A DNA stretch of 64,000 bases from Urophycis tenuis (GCA_036785325.1 JAXIVH010000012.1:1760642-1824641), one strand, 5' to 3'. Shown: positions 39,301 through 64,000, counted from the first letter of the stretch. Notes: generated by a model not told the origin, from the letters alone. Numbers and translations are program-made.

Positions 39301-39913
39301 TAGGCTATGCTAGGCTAGGTTTTCCTAGTTTTGTCTAAGGCTATGTTCGTCTAGACTATGTTAAACTAGGCTAGACTACATTATACTAGAGAGTTGGGCT
39401 AGGTTAGGTCTTGTTAAGCTGTTAAACTACTGCCAAAATGTTAAAGAAAAATTTGTTTGATTGATTCTGTTCCCAGGGCGACTCTGGAGGGCCACTCATG
39501 TGTGAAGAAAATAATCATTGGGTCCTCACAGGTGCAGATACACACCTATCCTTGCGTAGCTCTTCACAGATACACACCTAGCTTAACCTAGCCTAGCTCC
39601 TCACAAGTACAGACACATACCTAGCTCCTTACAGATACACCCCTAGCCAGGCTACTCACAGGTACAACTCCATACCTAGTCTAGCCTAGCTCTTCACAGG
39701 TAGAAAGACAACACAAACGCACACACTCACAATGTATCCCAGGTTGTTAGAGAAGGCTTAACCAGAGCTTCCTGTGTGGTTCTAGGTGTGACATCATTCG
39801 GTGTGGGCTGCGGACGCCCCCAGCTCCCTGGAGTCTACGTCCACATGTCACATTTCACCCGCTGGCTGGCTCAAACCAGACGGTCCCACCTGCAGTCATT
39901 TCCTGTCTTCTGA
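8816..39913 (+). CDS. tmprss15: enteropeptidase (transmembrane serine protease 15), complete 27-exon model
   Basis: The brush-border protease that cleaves trypsinogen to trypsin, starting the pancreatic digestive cascade. Exons: 8816-8921, 9214-9329, 9822-9880, 10737-10873, 12463-12519, 12678-12797, 13140-13236, 15902-16011, 16541-16681, 16979-17128, 18553-18658, 18756-18927, 19009-19150, 19229-19318, 19778-19903, 21662-21805, 23378-23488, 23791-23917, 24469-24564, 36931-36980, 37061-37141, 37353-37497, 38166-38347, 38686-38781, 38890-39029, 39477-39531 and 39786-39913. Every junction has AG..GT and the phases agree throughout, giving 1,027 codons plus stop (human protein 1,019). Domain order signal anchor, SEA, LDLRA, CUB, MAM, CUB, LDLRA, SRCR, S1 protease is unique to enteropeptidase. 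By this model the triad is about H824, D875 and S970, with activation cleavage after R783. Introns are loaded with minisatellites and small transposons, several starting exactly at donors. A 5' UTR exon upstream of the 63-bp array is possible. Confidence 0.93.
9109..9190. repeat. GAT trinucleotide microsatellite
   Basis: Interrupted (GAT)n run in tmprss15 intron 1, just upstream of exon 2. It gives a poly-Met open frame that is not real. Confidence 0.85.
9935..10015 (-). mobile_element. LINE tail fragment
   Basis: GGTTTCAAGGTTTCAAGTTT then ATTGTCAGATACC resembles the reverse-oriented 3' end seen at 3918-3960 of the inserted LINE. Only the tail is present. Confidence 0.5.
10100..10700. repeat. 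ATCAGTAGGGT-type simple array interrupted by a LINE end
   Basis: Loose repeats of TATCAGTAGGGTA at 10100-10200 and 10500-10690 flank an inserted LINE 3' end. Some copies carry a TATATAGTA insert. Confidence 0.7.
10205..10500 (+). mobile_element. L2-like LINE 3' end
   Basis: A decayed C-terminus reads LNQLPPDIRN and SISVFKTHLFTLAF, typical of the end of a LINE ORF2. It is followed by a tail with ATGCGCGATATACAGC and TTTATAAATAAACTTTACTT. Confidence 0.7.
10939..11366. mobile_element. 428-bp non-autonomous DNA transposon with 11-bp target duplication
   Basis: The element starts AGCCTGG and ends CCAGGCT. It is flanked on both sides by the direct repeat ATTGATGATAT (10928-10938 and 11367-11377). 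Internally, CATGCTGCTTTGCGCGC near 10951 is inverted as GCGCGCAAAGCAGCATG near 11205. A 9-11 bp duplication suggests the Mutator-like group, which is an inference. It lies in tmprss15 intron 4. Confidence 0.8.
11485..11840. repeat. LINE tail grading into a CTCATGTTACT/CTTTACT minisatellite
   Basis: TTTCCCAGCTTGGGATTAAT followed by AAAGTATTTCTATTTCTATT is the tail of a LINE family also seen at 48450 and 52985. It is followed by about 25 short units mixing CTCATGTTACT and CTCACTTTACTTTACT. Reading frames across it are artefacts. Confidence 0.85.
11860..12425. repeat. AGGGTTAGTTTAGAGTGA minisatellite
   Basis: Variable units mix GGGTTAGGGTTAGTTTAGAG with TGAAGGGTTA; some units contain TTAGGG hexamers. 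A larger duplicated piece (GAAGGGATGCTGATGATAAA-type at about 12059 and 12328) indicates segmental copying. It ends about 40 bp before tmprss15 exon 5. Confidence 0.85.
12463..12797 (+). CDS. tmprss15: tmprss15 exons 5-6: linker and first LDLRA domain
   Basis: Exon 5 (12463-12519) encodes a Ser/Thr-rich linker, SEKETTALPTLASSSTTAG. Exon 6 (12678-12797) encodes a single LDL-receptor class A module with its calcium-box residues CDGLQNCPNGFDEDQELC. Cysteine spacing is complete. Confidence 0.88.
12581..12621. repeat. perfect 14-bp inverted repeat (hairpin)
   Basis: ATATGTACCTCCAC at 12581-12594 is exactly inverted at 12608-12621 around a 13-base loop. It lies in the short intron between tmprss15 exons 5 and 6, next to ATATAT-rich DNA. 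Confidence 0.75.
13140..16681 (+). CDS. tmprss15: tmprss15 exons 7-9: first CUB domain
   Basis: Exon 7 (13140-13236) reads TCDGQFLLTEPTGSFHSELY and TQCRWIIR, the start of the CUB fold. Exon 8 (15902-16011) gives EKGMSIEIRFHMFETEEETD and LYEGVGTEKHLV. Exon 9 (16541-16681) gives VLSGSAPPGSVWLLLDQS and FRATYKAVNTSS. Exon 7 is followed directly by two extra copies of its own 3' end and donor. The 2.7-kb intron 7 holds a 41-bp array and a MITE. Confidence 0.88.
13185..13345 (+). repeat. 52-bp tandem triplication of the exon 7 / intron 7 junction
   Basis: The last part of exon 7, from CTCAGAGCTGTACAATAGCA to the donor GTACCTA at 13237, is repeated twice more in the intron. The copies have donors at 13289 and 13341, exactly 52 bp apart. 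The two intronic copies end ATTATCAG|GTACCTA, a better donor context than the exon's ATTATAAG|GTACCTA. Confidence 0.93.
13460..13840. repeat. 41-bp minisatellite, about 9 copies
   Basis: Units of ACTATATACAATCCACCATA followed by CTTAATATTCTTATTATTCA in tmprss15 intron 7. The main variation is ACAATCC/ACTATCC. Confidence 0.9.
13841..14600. other. unassigned intronic DNA, probably old repeat
   Basis: A low-confidence stretch in tmprss15 intron 7. A 67-codon frame at 13923-14126 has no recognisable domain. The start, with TTCCGTACGTTTTTTCGGTC directly after an AT-rich array, looks like a dispersed repeat, but no termini were found. Confidence 0.35.
14704..15298. mobile_element. 595-bp MITE with long terminal inverted repeats
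   Basis: It starts GGCTGTGTCTCAATCCACGT and ends with the inverse ACGTGGATTGAGACACAGCC. ATA flanks both sides. More inner repeats (GTACATAGTGCGTTCACAC against AAGTACATAGTGCACACAGT) suggest a degenerate composite. Superfamily is uncertain; a Harbinger-like origin is possible. A CA microsatellite at about 15310-15350 follows it. Confidence 0.8.
15309..15350. repeat. CA microsatellite
   Basis: Dinucleotide run in tmprss15 intron 7, right of the MITE. Confidence 0.85.
16850..16960 (-). mobile_element. L2-tail / SINE fragment next to exon 10
   Basis: ATTTAGGGCATTTAACAGAC and TTTTGTCCAAAGCGACTAAC match the L2-like 3' tail in reverse. They are joined to TTCAGCGCCCGGGGAGCAA, which is also found at the SINE near 35101. 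It ends within about 20 bp of the tmprss15 exon 10 acceptor. Confidence 0.7.
16979..19150 (+). CDS. tmprss15: tmprss15 exons 10-13: MAM domain and Pro/Thr linker
   Basis: Exon 10 (16979-17128) reads FSCSFEQGMCFWRQNTADDN and ends FPPLTGPSSDHTMGNISG. Exon 11 (18553-18658) resumes YYLVTRWSPSQ. Exon 12 (18756-18927) gives YHMFGEHVYRLRVF and GNYGDNWTLGQVTLNLT. Exon 13 (19009-19150) gives MRNDIALDDITLTGSPCG and a PTTVPPPTTPPTTP linker. These are the conserved MAM blocks. Exon 10 stays open in frame through most of the following array to a TAA at 17887-17889, so skipping the first donor would add about 250 residues of Tyr/Asn/Ser-rich repeat and then truncate the protein. Confidence 0.88.
17115..18110 (+). 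repeat. 42-bp minisatellite seeded by the MAM exon 10 donor, about 23 copies
   Basis: The unit GTTACTATGGGAACACCTCA, GGCTACTATGTCAACATCTC, AG/AT is itself a dimer of a 21-bp element. It starts at the exon/intron junction: the exon ends GGGCAACATCTCAG and the intron begins GTTACTATGGG. Some copies retain TCAG|GTTACT (for example at 17129, 17297, 17633, 17675, 17759 and 17927) and many carry TCATGTTACT, a lost donor. The three plus-strand frames across it are artefacts or unproven extensions. Confidence 0.95.
18111..18420 (+). repeat. degenerate continuation of the 42-bp array
   Basis: Diverged units such as TCAGGTTACTGTGGCAACA and TCAGGTTGCTATGGGAACA run to about 18420, indicating an older, no longer homogenised end of the array. 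Confidence 0.75.
19229..21805 (+). CDS. tmprss15: tmprss15 exons 14-16: second CUB domain
   Basis: Exon 14 (19229-19318) reads DCGGPFDIWEPNSTFSSPNF. Exon 15 (19778-19903) reads LWTLHAREGCNIQLHFLYFD and LVEVRDGSGPDSQLLG. Exon 16 (21662-21805) reads GVFTGTERPAPDLIS and EGFQAHFTSGLNIGSPE. These are the standard CUB strands with the DGS/G turn. The exon 14 junction is followed by degenerate copies of itself. Intron 15 carries two arrays. Confidence 0.88.
19300..19470 (+). repeat. degenerate copies of the exon 14 / intron 14 junction
   Basis: The exon end ACGGAAACAAAGCTAACT|GTATGTTA is echoed by GCTAACTGTATGTTAGTG at about 19343, by ACAGAAACAAAGCTAACTGT at about 19363, and by AACAGAAACAAAGC near 19449. 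Copies are diverged and spacing is irregular. Confidence 0.7.
19915..20340. repeat. CCTAACCCCTAGCCCATTACCCATACAC array
   Basis: Irregular units of about 28-56 bp begin about 12 bp after the exon 15 donor. Motifs CCCTAACCCCTA and CCATTACCCATACA alternate. It is rich in CCCTAA-like words. Confidence 0.85.
20420..21125. repeat. TTAGGG-containing minisatellite
   Basis: About 24 units, each with two to four GGGTTA hexamers followed by GGGCCTTAACTTCTAA or GAGCCTTAACTTCTAA. Units differ in hexamer number, which looks like slippage of telomere-type repeats inside a larger unit. Confidence 0.92.
22081..23237. mobile_element. 1.16-kb foldback element with about 365-bp inverted arms
   Basis: CTGGCCTGGTTATACTTCTA at the left is the exact inverse of the right end. 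The arms (22081-22445 and 22880-23237) stay highly similar throughout, including AACTACGGAGACCCCTCGAG and GCAATTTGCCACCGTCTCTT. The centre holds a second inverted structure around GCCTAGTTTATACTCCTGCG, suggesting one family member inside another. No transposase frame was found. It lies in tmprss15 intron 16. Confidence 0.85.
23378..23488 (+). CDS. tmprss15: tmprss15 exon 17: second LDLRA domain
   Basis: One exon encodes the whole module: CEEGQYQCLQGDCIHGTALC then DGVVHCPDASDEADC, with six cysteines and the calcium-binding DxSDE motif. Confidence 0.9.
23630..23775. repeat. 28-bp AT-rich array
   Basis: Five copies of ATTGGATTATTATTATTCAT plus CATATTAT, ending about 15 bp before the exon 18 acceptor. 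Confidence 0.85.
23791..37141 (+). CDS. tmprss15: tmprss15 exons 18-21: SRCR domain and pre-protease linker
   Basis: Exon 18 (23791-23917) encodes VVFNGTRRLQVQNQDINYTV and CSRDWSQHLSDFTCTYLGH. Exon 19 (24469-24564) encodes VPAVIQDSPFVSVNIKPN. Exon 20 (36931-36980) encodes ETCAGEEIISLTCGNQ. Exon 21 (37061-37141) encodes PCGIRLVS and the linker ending EEWNK. The Cys in PCG should bond to the protease domain after activation. Intron 19 is 12.4 kb and almost entirely tandem repeat. The domain is shortened relative to other SRCR modules, as it is in human enteropeptidase. Confidence 0.87.
23911..24455 (+). repeat. 45-bp (25+20) minisatellite carrying the exon 18 donor, about 24 donor copies
   Basis: Exon 18 ends GGACACAG|GTAGGAACACTCACC. 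The array repeats GGACAACAG|GTAGGAACACTCACCT (25 bp) alternating with GGACAACAG|GTAGGAATACT (20 bp). Every unit therefore keeps a consensus 5' splice site CAG|GTAGGA. It ends just before the exon 19 acceptor (TTTGCAG at 24462-24468), so donors fill nearly the whole intron. Reverse-strand frames of 182 and 195 codons are artefacts. Confidence 0.95.
24697..33737. repeat. 9-kb satellite array of 42-bp units, about 215 copies
   Basis: The unit is CACTTATTTATATCACTATA, TGACCCTGAACCTGTTAGTG, AG. Almost all variation sits at two places: ATATGAC/TTATGAC/CTATGAC/GTATGAC, and GACCCTGAA/GACCCCGAA. One extra T near 26368 splits two long frames; the second frame (26369-33886) is open for 2,505 codons only because the unit is 14 codons long without a stop. 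The left-most three units contain CCCTAACCCTGTTGGTAAG and look ancestral or diverged. Larger-scale periodicity is present. Confidence 0.97.
33738..35103. repeat. 46-bp minisatellite derived from a SINE tail, about 27 copies
   Basis: Units TATGGTACATAGGAGCAGTG, GGCTGCTGTGTTCATTTGAC, CCATCC run from 33829 to 35103, with a non-repeated lead-in at 33738-33828. Variants are ACATAGG/ACAGAGG and TGGG/TTGG. The array ends by merging into a SINE body at 35101. Confidence 0.93.
35101..35275 (-). mobile_element. tRNA-derived SINE
   Basis: Read on the minus strand, 35275 to 35175 is tRNA-like: GGTGGCAGTAGCTCAGTGTG contains an A box and GGCAGTTCGATCCCC a B box. A short body follows, with CCTCCTGTCTGCATGTCAAA and TTGAGACACTGAACCCC, then the tail that became the 46-bp array. 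It is not a functional tRNA gene. Confidence 0.75.
35425..35510 (-). mobile_element. L2-like LINE tail copy
   Basis: CATTGAGGGCATTTAGCAGA and CCAAAGCGACTTACAAAGAG match the reverse of the L2-like 3' tail at 5700-5815. Confidence 0.8.
35570..36312. repeat. TTAGGG / TTAGTAGGTTTAATAGGG minisatellite
   Basis: About 28 units, each of one to four GGGTTA hexamers plus GTAGGTTTAATA; unit length varies in 6-bp steps. All open frames across it (Asn-Pro, Arg-Val, Leu-Gly and Leu-Thr rich) are artefacts. Confidence 0.93.
36500..36645. repeat. direct duplication flanking a CCCTAA run
   Basis: GAGGTCCCTTTGTAGAACAC followed by ATCCTCTACAATA occurs at about 36515 and again at about 36609, each preceded by ACCACCACCA. 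Between them lies a run of four CCCTAA hexamers at about 36570-36596. Confidence 0.85.
37353..39913 (+). CDS. tmprss15: tmprss15 exons 22-27: trypsin-like catalytic domain
   Basis: Exon 22 (37353-37497) carries the activation site GVR|VVGGIDAAKGAWPW and the catalytic His in LVTAAHC. Exon 23 (38166-38347) carries the catalytic Asp in RADIAMMHLE. Exon 24 (38686-38781) has CFIAGWG. Exon 25 (38890-39029) ends GGVDSC with the S1-pocket Asp that gives Lys/Arg specificity. Exon 26 (39477-39531) has GDSGGPLMC with the nucleophilic Ser. Exon 27 (39786-39913) has VTSFGVGCGRPQLPGVYVHM and ends at TGA. The basic segment NRLTKRAD aligns with human NRRRKDND and keeps the Lys known to bind the Asp4 of trypsinogen. 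Activation follows Arg, not Lys, and the new N-terminus is Val. The exon 22 acceptor is TAGCAG, a tandem site that toggles one codon. Confidence 0.93.
37561..38005. mobile_element. possible hAT-type remnant in tmprss15 intron 22
   Basis: The right edge contains TTCAAAAAGGTTGGTGACCC followed by CTGG, which resembles the inverted terminus (CAGGGGTCACCAACC) of many hAT elements. The 77-codon frame at 37562-37795 has no domain I recognise. The opposite terminus was not found. Confidence 0.4.
38330..38545 (+). repeat. degenerate copies of the exon 23 / intron 23 junction
   Basis: The exon end CCAGTTAACATGACTA|GTACGTAA is followed at once by CCAGTTAACCTAACTAGTAG, and later by TAACATGAGTAGTTC and CCAGTTAATCTAACTAGCAC. 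Copies are about 24 bp apart at first and then irregular. Confidence 0.7.
39065..39420. repeat. GCTAGGCTAGGTTAAACT-type degenerate array
   Basis: Short, irregular words such as AGGCTAGGTTAAAC, TATGCTAGGC and ACTAGGCTAG fill tmprss15 intron 25. Confidence 0.75.
39520..39715 (+). repeat. degenerate copies of the exon 26 / intron 26 junction
   Basis: The exon end GGTCCTCACAG|GTGCAGATACACACCTA is echoed by CTCTTCACAGATACACACCT, CTCCTCACAAGTACAGACAC, CTACTCACAGGTACAACTCC and CTCTTCACAGGTAGAAAG. Two of the later copies retain an AG|GTA donor. Confidence 0.75.
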
Positions 39914-40213
39914 AACCCACCTCCTAGAGCAGTGGCATCATCCTCCACTTCCAAATTAATTTAGGAAGATTGATGTCCCCACCCCTCATTTAAAGAGAAT
40001 GAAAACTCTTCAAACTACAGAATAACCATAACTACAGCTGGATTTGATGTGTTGTGAGAAGGCTGTATGCTGATGACGTTATGCTAGCCTTATTTAACAG
40101 AAACAGATCTGAACGTTTGTATTGTGATGTATTTCCTGGCAAAACAGCAATTGATAGCTAACCCTAACCAAAACTTTAACATTGAGGGAAAACATTTGAA
40201 CACATTGAGTCAG

Positions 40214-40219
40214 AATAAA
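40214..40219 (+). promoter_or_regulatory. possible tmprss15 polyadenylation signal
   Basis: AATAAA 300 bp after the tmprss15 stop codon; a second lies near 40523. Position only. Confidence 0.45.
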
Positions 40220-40568
40220 AGTTTTGATTCCAGTTGATTGCAGATTTTAATAAGCGCTTTCATTATAAAAAATCATTTTAAGGGTGAAATGATTGCAGGT
40301 GTTGGAACACAATATGCCCATAAACACTTCCTGATTATTATTAACAACATATTAATTACTTAGTATGAACGTTCCTTACAAAAGAATAGAAACATGTTGA
40401 GCCTCATGCTACATGTTTGTAATACATGATTGATTGTGATTAATTAACGTGACTAGATAGATACACATTCAAATAGATAGAACTTTCATGTATTTAACCC
40501 TATAACATTGTCACAATCCCTAAATAAAATAATCTTAATTTTAAATCAAGTTTGAAATTAAAGTTTCC

Positions 40569-40574
40569 TTTATT
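40569..40574 (-). promoter_or_regulatory. possible transporter polyadenylation signal
   Basis: TTTATT on the plus strand (AATAAA on minus) about 180 bp beyond the transporter stop codon. Position only. Confidence 0.4.
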
Positions 40575-40639
40575 TGAGTATAAGACATATGTATCTCTCT
40601 CTAGAGATACATATATAGAATGTACATTGATGTATAGAT

Positions 40640-40691
40640 ATCTATATATAGATATATCCATATCTAAGTATCCATCTATAGTAGATATCTA

Positions 40692-40729
<38 letters not shown>

Positions 40730-40740
40730 TAGATATATAT
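40640..40740. repeat. AT microsatellite between the convergent genes
   Basis: TATAGATATATCCATATC-type words and an (AT)n run at about 40697-40727, in the transporter 3' UTR or the spacer. Confidence 0.8.
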
Positions 40741-40755
40741 ACATCTCTTGGTGGC

Positions 40756-60343
<19,588 letters not shown>

Positions 60344-60460
60344 CTGCACCATCACATTACATAACCATTACACTGCATTAAATCACAAAACATTACAACA
60401 CATTAAATGGCACCACATCACATTACGAGACACCACACTGTATCATATGACATTACATGA
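60344..60460. repeat. CATTACA-type simple repeat
   Basis: CACCATCACATTACATAACC-like words right upstream of the transporter exon at 60343. The same motif returns at 61960-62110 (CATCACACTACATTACATCA), on the other side of an inserted LINE. Confidence 0.75.
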
Positions 60461-61960
60461 CACCAAAATACACCACATTCTATAACAATGACATTACATT
60501 TGATGGCACCCTGAGGGACAAAGCAGCGCTCAAGGCGACCAGCAGAGAACTGGGAAACTGGCTAGTGGTGGTGGATAAGTCAGGGCTGCCAGGTAAGTAT
60601 AAAGCATGGATATATCAGCATGGCATCCTGCCACGCCTCCTCTGGCCACTACTGGTCTACGATGTCCCACTAACGACCGTTGAGGGCTTCGAGCGTAAGG
60701 TAAGTAGCTTCCTTCGCAGGTGGTTGGGCCTACCAAGAAGCCTCAGCAGCATAGCCTTGTATGGGCATAAGAACAAGCTGCGACAAGTGCGGACTGGTCG
60801 GAAGTGGAGAGCCCAGGAGACGGTTGAGCAAGCTGAGGCGCGGCTGCGCCACGGTGTTCTGGTGGGAGCAGTGGCGACAGGCCGGGCAGGGCTTGGGAGC
60901 AACCCAGGACCTCGGTACAACAAGGCCCGGGGGAAGGAGAGGCGGCAGCTTATCCAGGAAGAGGTTGGAGCAGGGCTGGAGCAGACCCGCTCAAGCAGGA
61001 TGGTCGGGATGAGGCAACAGGGGGCGTGGACTAGATGGGAGCAGACACTGGATCGGAAGATTTCTTGGTCAGAGCTTTGGAAGGCAGAGCCATTCCGGAT
61101 AAAGTTTTTGATCCAGTCAGTCTACGACGTCCTCCCCAGCCCATCCAACCTCTTCTGTTGGCACCTGCTTGCCCTTTGTGTCAGAGGAGAGGATCACTGG
61201 AGCACATCCTAAGCTGTTGCCCGAAAGCCCTGGGCGAGGGGCGCTATCGTTGGCGCCACGACCAGGTGCTGAAGGTGATAGCAGATACCATCTGCTCGGG
61301 GATCTCACTCAGCAAGCAGCAACAGCCAGCTAGGCATTCAATCACCTTTGTTAAATCTGGTGAGAAGCCTCAACACCGCCCAGGCCAAACAGGGGGGCTC
61401 CTGACAACAGCTAGGGACTGGCAGCTGAAGGTGGACTTGGGGAAACAGCTTAAATTCCCAGAGACCATCGCAGTGACCACACTTAGGCCGGACTTGGTTC
61501 TTATGTCAGAATCAACAAGGCAGGTGATACTGCTGGAGTTGACTGTGCCCTGGGAAGACCGGATGGAGGAGGCATTTGAGAGGAAGAGGGCCAAGTATGA
61601 GGAGCTGGCAGGCGAATGCCGGCGCAACGGATGGAAGACTCGATGCAGTCCCATTGAGGTTGGATGCCAAGGTTTCGCAGGCCAGTCACTCTGCAGGGCC
61701 CTCAAGTTGTTGGGAATAAGGGGACTGCACAGCAAGAAAGCCATCAAGAACACCACTGATGCTGCTGAGAAGGCATCAAGATGGCTGTGGATCAGGAGGG
61801 GTGATCCGTGTGACACACAAGCTACCTAGACACAAGCCGGGGTCTGATCACCCCCGGCTGGGTCGCCTGGGCGAGGGTGTCTGATGTTGAGAGACCCGAA
61901 ACACCCTATGACCCCAGGTTACATCACTGATGATGTGTGTAGGTTGCACCAGAGGGTGTA
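60457..61960 (+). mobile_element. R2-style LINE 3' part with restriction-like endonuclease
   Basis: The first frame (to about 61170) reads LWPLLVYDVPLTTVEGFERK, FLRRWLGLPRSLSSIALYG and WSELWKAEPFRIKFLIQSVY. After a frameshift near 61170 the next frame reads CPLCQRRGSLEHILSCC (a CCHC zinc-finger-like motif), RYRWRHDQVL, then KFPETIAVTTLRPDLVLMSE, and ILLELTVPWEDRMEEAFERK followed by RAKYEEL. RPD..E..K fits the PD-(D/E)xK nuclease of restriction-like-endonuclease LINEs. The stop is at about 61828 with a 3' UTR to about 61960. It inserted into a CATTACA repeat; the upstream reverse transcriptase core is missing (5' truncation). Confidence 0.78.
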
Positions 61961-62224
61961 TATTAAACCAATTAAACCACTTCATCACATCACACTACAT
62001 TACATCATACCACACACCTGCAACTCAAAACATCACATTACAGCTCATCACACTACATTACATCATACCACACACCTACACCTCAAAACATCACATGACA
62101 CAGTTTAACAGCAGTCAAATCTGGCTGTTATGTGATTGGTCGAGTCTGCCATATTAGAAAGGGTATTTTACCTGTGATTTTAGTGGATATAGCTTATATG
62201 TCTTCATACTACTGTGGTAGTGTC
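61961..62224. repeat. CATCACACTACATTACATCAT repeat and unassigned DNA
   Basis: Two large units (TTCATCACATCACACTACAT and CTCATCACACTACATTACAT, each followed by CATACCACACACCT) with no coding signal. The last 100 bp are unassigned. Confidence 0.7.
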
Positions 62225-64000
62225 TTCTCACTACCACAGATAAATAGCATCCATGTTTCTTCAACATAGGCGTACTGCTTCAGTACACTACAACACTCTG
62301 TGAGGAGAGGGTTGTCCCTACCAAGAAGGTCCGCTGCTTCCCCAACAGCAAACCCTGGATCAACAGGGACATCAAAGTCCTGTTGAACCGTAAGAGGAGA
62401 GCCTTCATGGCAGGAGACAATGAGGACACACAGAGGGAGATACAAAGAGAGCTGAGGAGGGAACTGAGGAGGGCTAAGGACTGCTACAGAAACAGAATAG
62501 AGGGGAAGCTGCAGCAGAACAACCCCCGAGAGGTGTGGGCAGGGGTGAGAACCATACCGAACCATACCGGGACAAAGGAATGGGCCGACGAGTTTAACCT
62601 GTTTTTTAACAGATTTGACTCACCAACTGGGGCCAGATCATCAACACCCCATCCCCCCTCCTGCTCTACTCATCTCCCTGCTGTACCACTGGACCCGGGC
62701 ATGGCAGCTCTTGCACCTCCCCTCCCAGCACCACCCTCTCTCTCTCTCCTGTTCCACACTCACAGGGAGGCTGGACCAATGTCCAGCCCAGAGGACAGTC
62801 ACCCCCTCGCCACACCCCCAACTATTCCTGCGACCCCAGCAATATCAACCCCAACCATTAAAACCAGCCACTTGAGACGACAGCTCACAAGGATCAGGTC
62901 AAACAAGGCCAGAGGACCCGACGACATCAGCCCGAGGGTGCTCAAGATCTGCGCGGAGCAGCTGGCAGGAGTGTTCACACATCTTTTCGGCCTCTCCCTG
63001 AGGCTGAAAAAGGTGCCAACTCTATGGTAGACATCCTGCGTAGTCCCTCTGCCAAAGAAGGGTCGTCCCAACACTCCAGGGGACTTCAGACCTGTGGCTC
63101 TAATGTCACATGTCATGAAGACCTTCGAGAGGTTGGTTCTTGAGCACCTCAGGCCCATGGTGCGTGACTGCCTGGACCCTCTGCAGTTTGCGTACCAGAC
63201 CCACATCGGCGTGGAGGATGCCATCATCTACCTGCTTCACAGAGCTTATACACACCTGAAGAGGCCACAGAGCATGGTGAGGATCATGTTGTTCGACTTC
63301 TCCAGTGCTTTCGACACCATCAAGCCAGGCCGGCTGGCTGAGAAGCTCCTGGTGATGCAGGTCGATCCTGACTGAACTACCTCATGGACAGGCCACAGTA
63401 TGTCAGGCTGCGACACTGCTTGTCAGACACAGTGACAAGCAACACCGGCACACCCCAGGGAACTGTACTTTCACCATTCTTGTTCACCCTCTACACCTCG
63501 GATTTCTGCTACAACTCCCGGACATGCCACCTGCAGAAGTTCTCTGACGACTCCTCCATTGTTGGATGCATCACAGACAATAGGGAGGAGGAGTACAGGG
63601 AACTAGTTAAGAACTTTGTGGGATGGTGTGACGGGAATCACCTTCAGCTCAACACCGGGAAAACCAAGGACCTGGTGATGGACTTCCGGCGCAGAAAGAG
63701 CCCCCCATTACCGGTTTCCATAAATGGGGAGGAGGTGGAGATGGTGGATACCTGTAAGTTCCTTGGGGTGCACCTGAACAATAAACTGGACTGGTCGGAC
63801 AACACTGGGCCCTCTACAGGAAGGGACAGAGTAGGCTGTTCTTCCTGAAGAGGCTCAGATATTTCAATGTGTGCACTAGGCTGCTACGGATGTTCTACCA
63901 GTCTGTGGTAGCCAGTGTCACCTTCTTCGCTGTTGTGTGCTGGGGAGGAGGCATTGGGAGCAGTGGTGCCAGCAAGCTGAATAAGCTGGTGAGGAAGGCA
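62225..64000 (+). mobile_element. CR1/Rex1-like LINE, reverse transcriptase region, running off the right edge
   Basis: Protein blocks in order: KPWINRDIKVLLNRKRRAFM, GTKEWADEFNLFFNRFDS, IRSNKARGPDDISPRVLKIC, FRPVALMSHVMKTFERLVLE, DPLQFAYQTHIGVEDAIIYL, FDFSSAFDTIKPGRLAEKL, GTPQGTVLSPFLFTLYTSDF, KFSDDSSIVGC (FSDD catalytic motif), NHLQLNTGKTKDLVMDFRRR, KFLGVHLNNKLDW and MFYQSVVASVTFFAVVCWGG. Lesions: TAG at 63028-63030 where a Lys codon is expected, a short deletion and shift near 63370, and another shift near 63800. The 5' part of ORF2 is absent. Confidence 0.85.

Noticed and set aside
60344..64000. Search for the transporter's first exon(s) on the minus strand
   Set aside because: No SLC22 N-terminal helix (about 60 residues) could be read; the stretch is simple repeat and two plus-strand LINEs. 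The exon is probably beyond the right edge.

Overview
The window is nuclear DNA of a ray-finned (teleost) fish. It has intron-split vertebrate genes with GT..AG junctions, fish-type non-LTR retrotransposons (L2-like, CR1/Rex1-like, an APE-type jockey/RTE-like element and an R2-style restriction-like-endonuclease element), tRNA-derived SINEs and small inverted-repeat DNA transposons. Roughly a third of the window is tandem repeat. Several arrays are built from TTAGGG-like motifs, so a subtelomeric or otherwise repeat-expanding region is plausible but not proven.

Three host genes can be read. (1) Positions 145-2024 (+) hold the last five recognisable coding exons of a class III receptor tyrosine kinase, best matched to csf1r. 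(2) Positions 8816-39913 (+) hold what appears to be a complete enteropeptidase gene, tmprss15. Twenty-seven exons join in phase to about 1,027 codons in the order signal anchor, SEA, LDLRA, CUB, MAM, CUB, LDLRA, SRCR and trypsin-like protease, with an intact His-Asp-Ser triad. (3) Positions 60343-40756 (-) hold twelve in-phase exons of an SLC22 organic-anion transporter of the OAT1/OAT3 type. The exon(s) with its start codon lie beyond the right edge or were not recognised. tmprss15 and the transporter converge tail to tail about 0.84 kb apart.

Layout: 0-2.3 kb csf1r 3' end; 2.6-3.3 kb 33-bp minisatellite; 3.5-5.8 kb an L2-like LINE split by an antisense LINE; 6.2-8.8 kb 63-bp array; 8.8-39.9 kb tmprss15 with many repeats in its introns, including a 9-kb array of 42-bp units; 40.7-60.3 kb the transporter; 42.4-51.9 kb one large transporter intron holding a Russian-doll stack of transposons; 60.4-64 kb two further LINEs.

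The main observation is that many minisatellites in both genes start exactly at a 5' splice site. The repeat unit contains the last exon bases plus the GT donor, so a single exon is followed by 2 to about 25 copies of its own donor. Clear cases are the tmprss15 CUB1, MAM and SRCR exons and transporter exons 3 and 5. Degenerate cases follow at least three more tmprss15 exons. Most long open reading frames in the window, including one of 2,505 codons, are artefacts of arrays whose unit length is a multiple of three.
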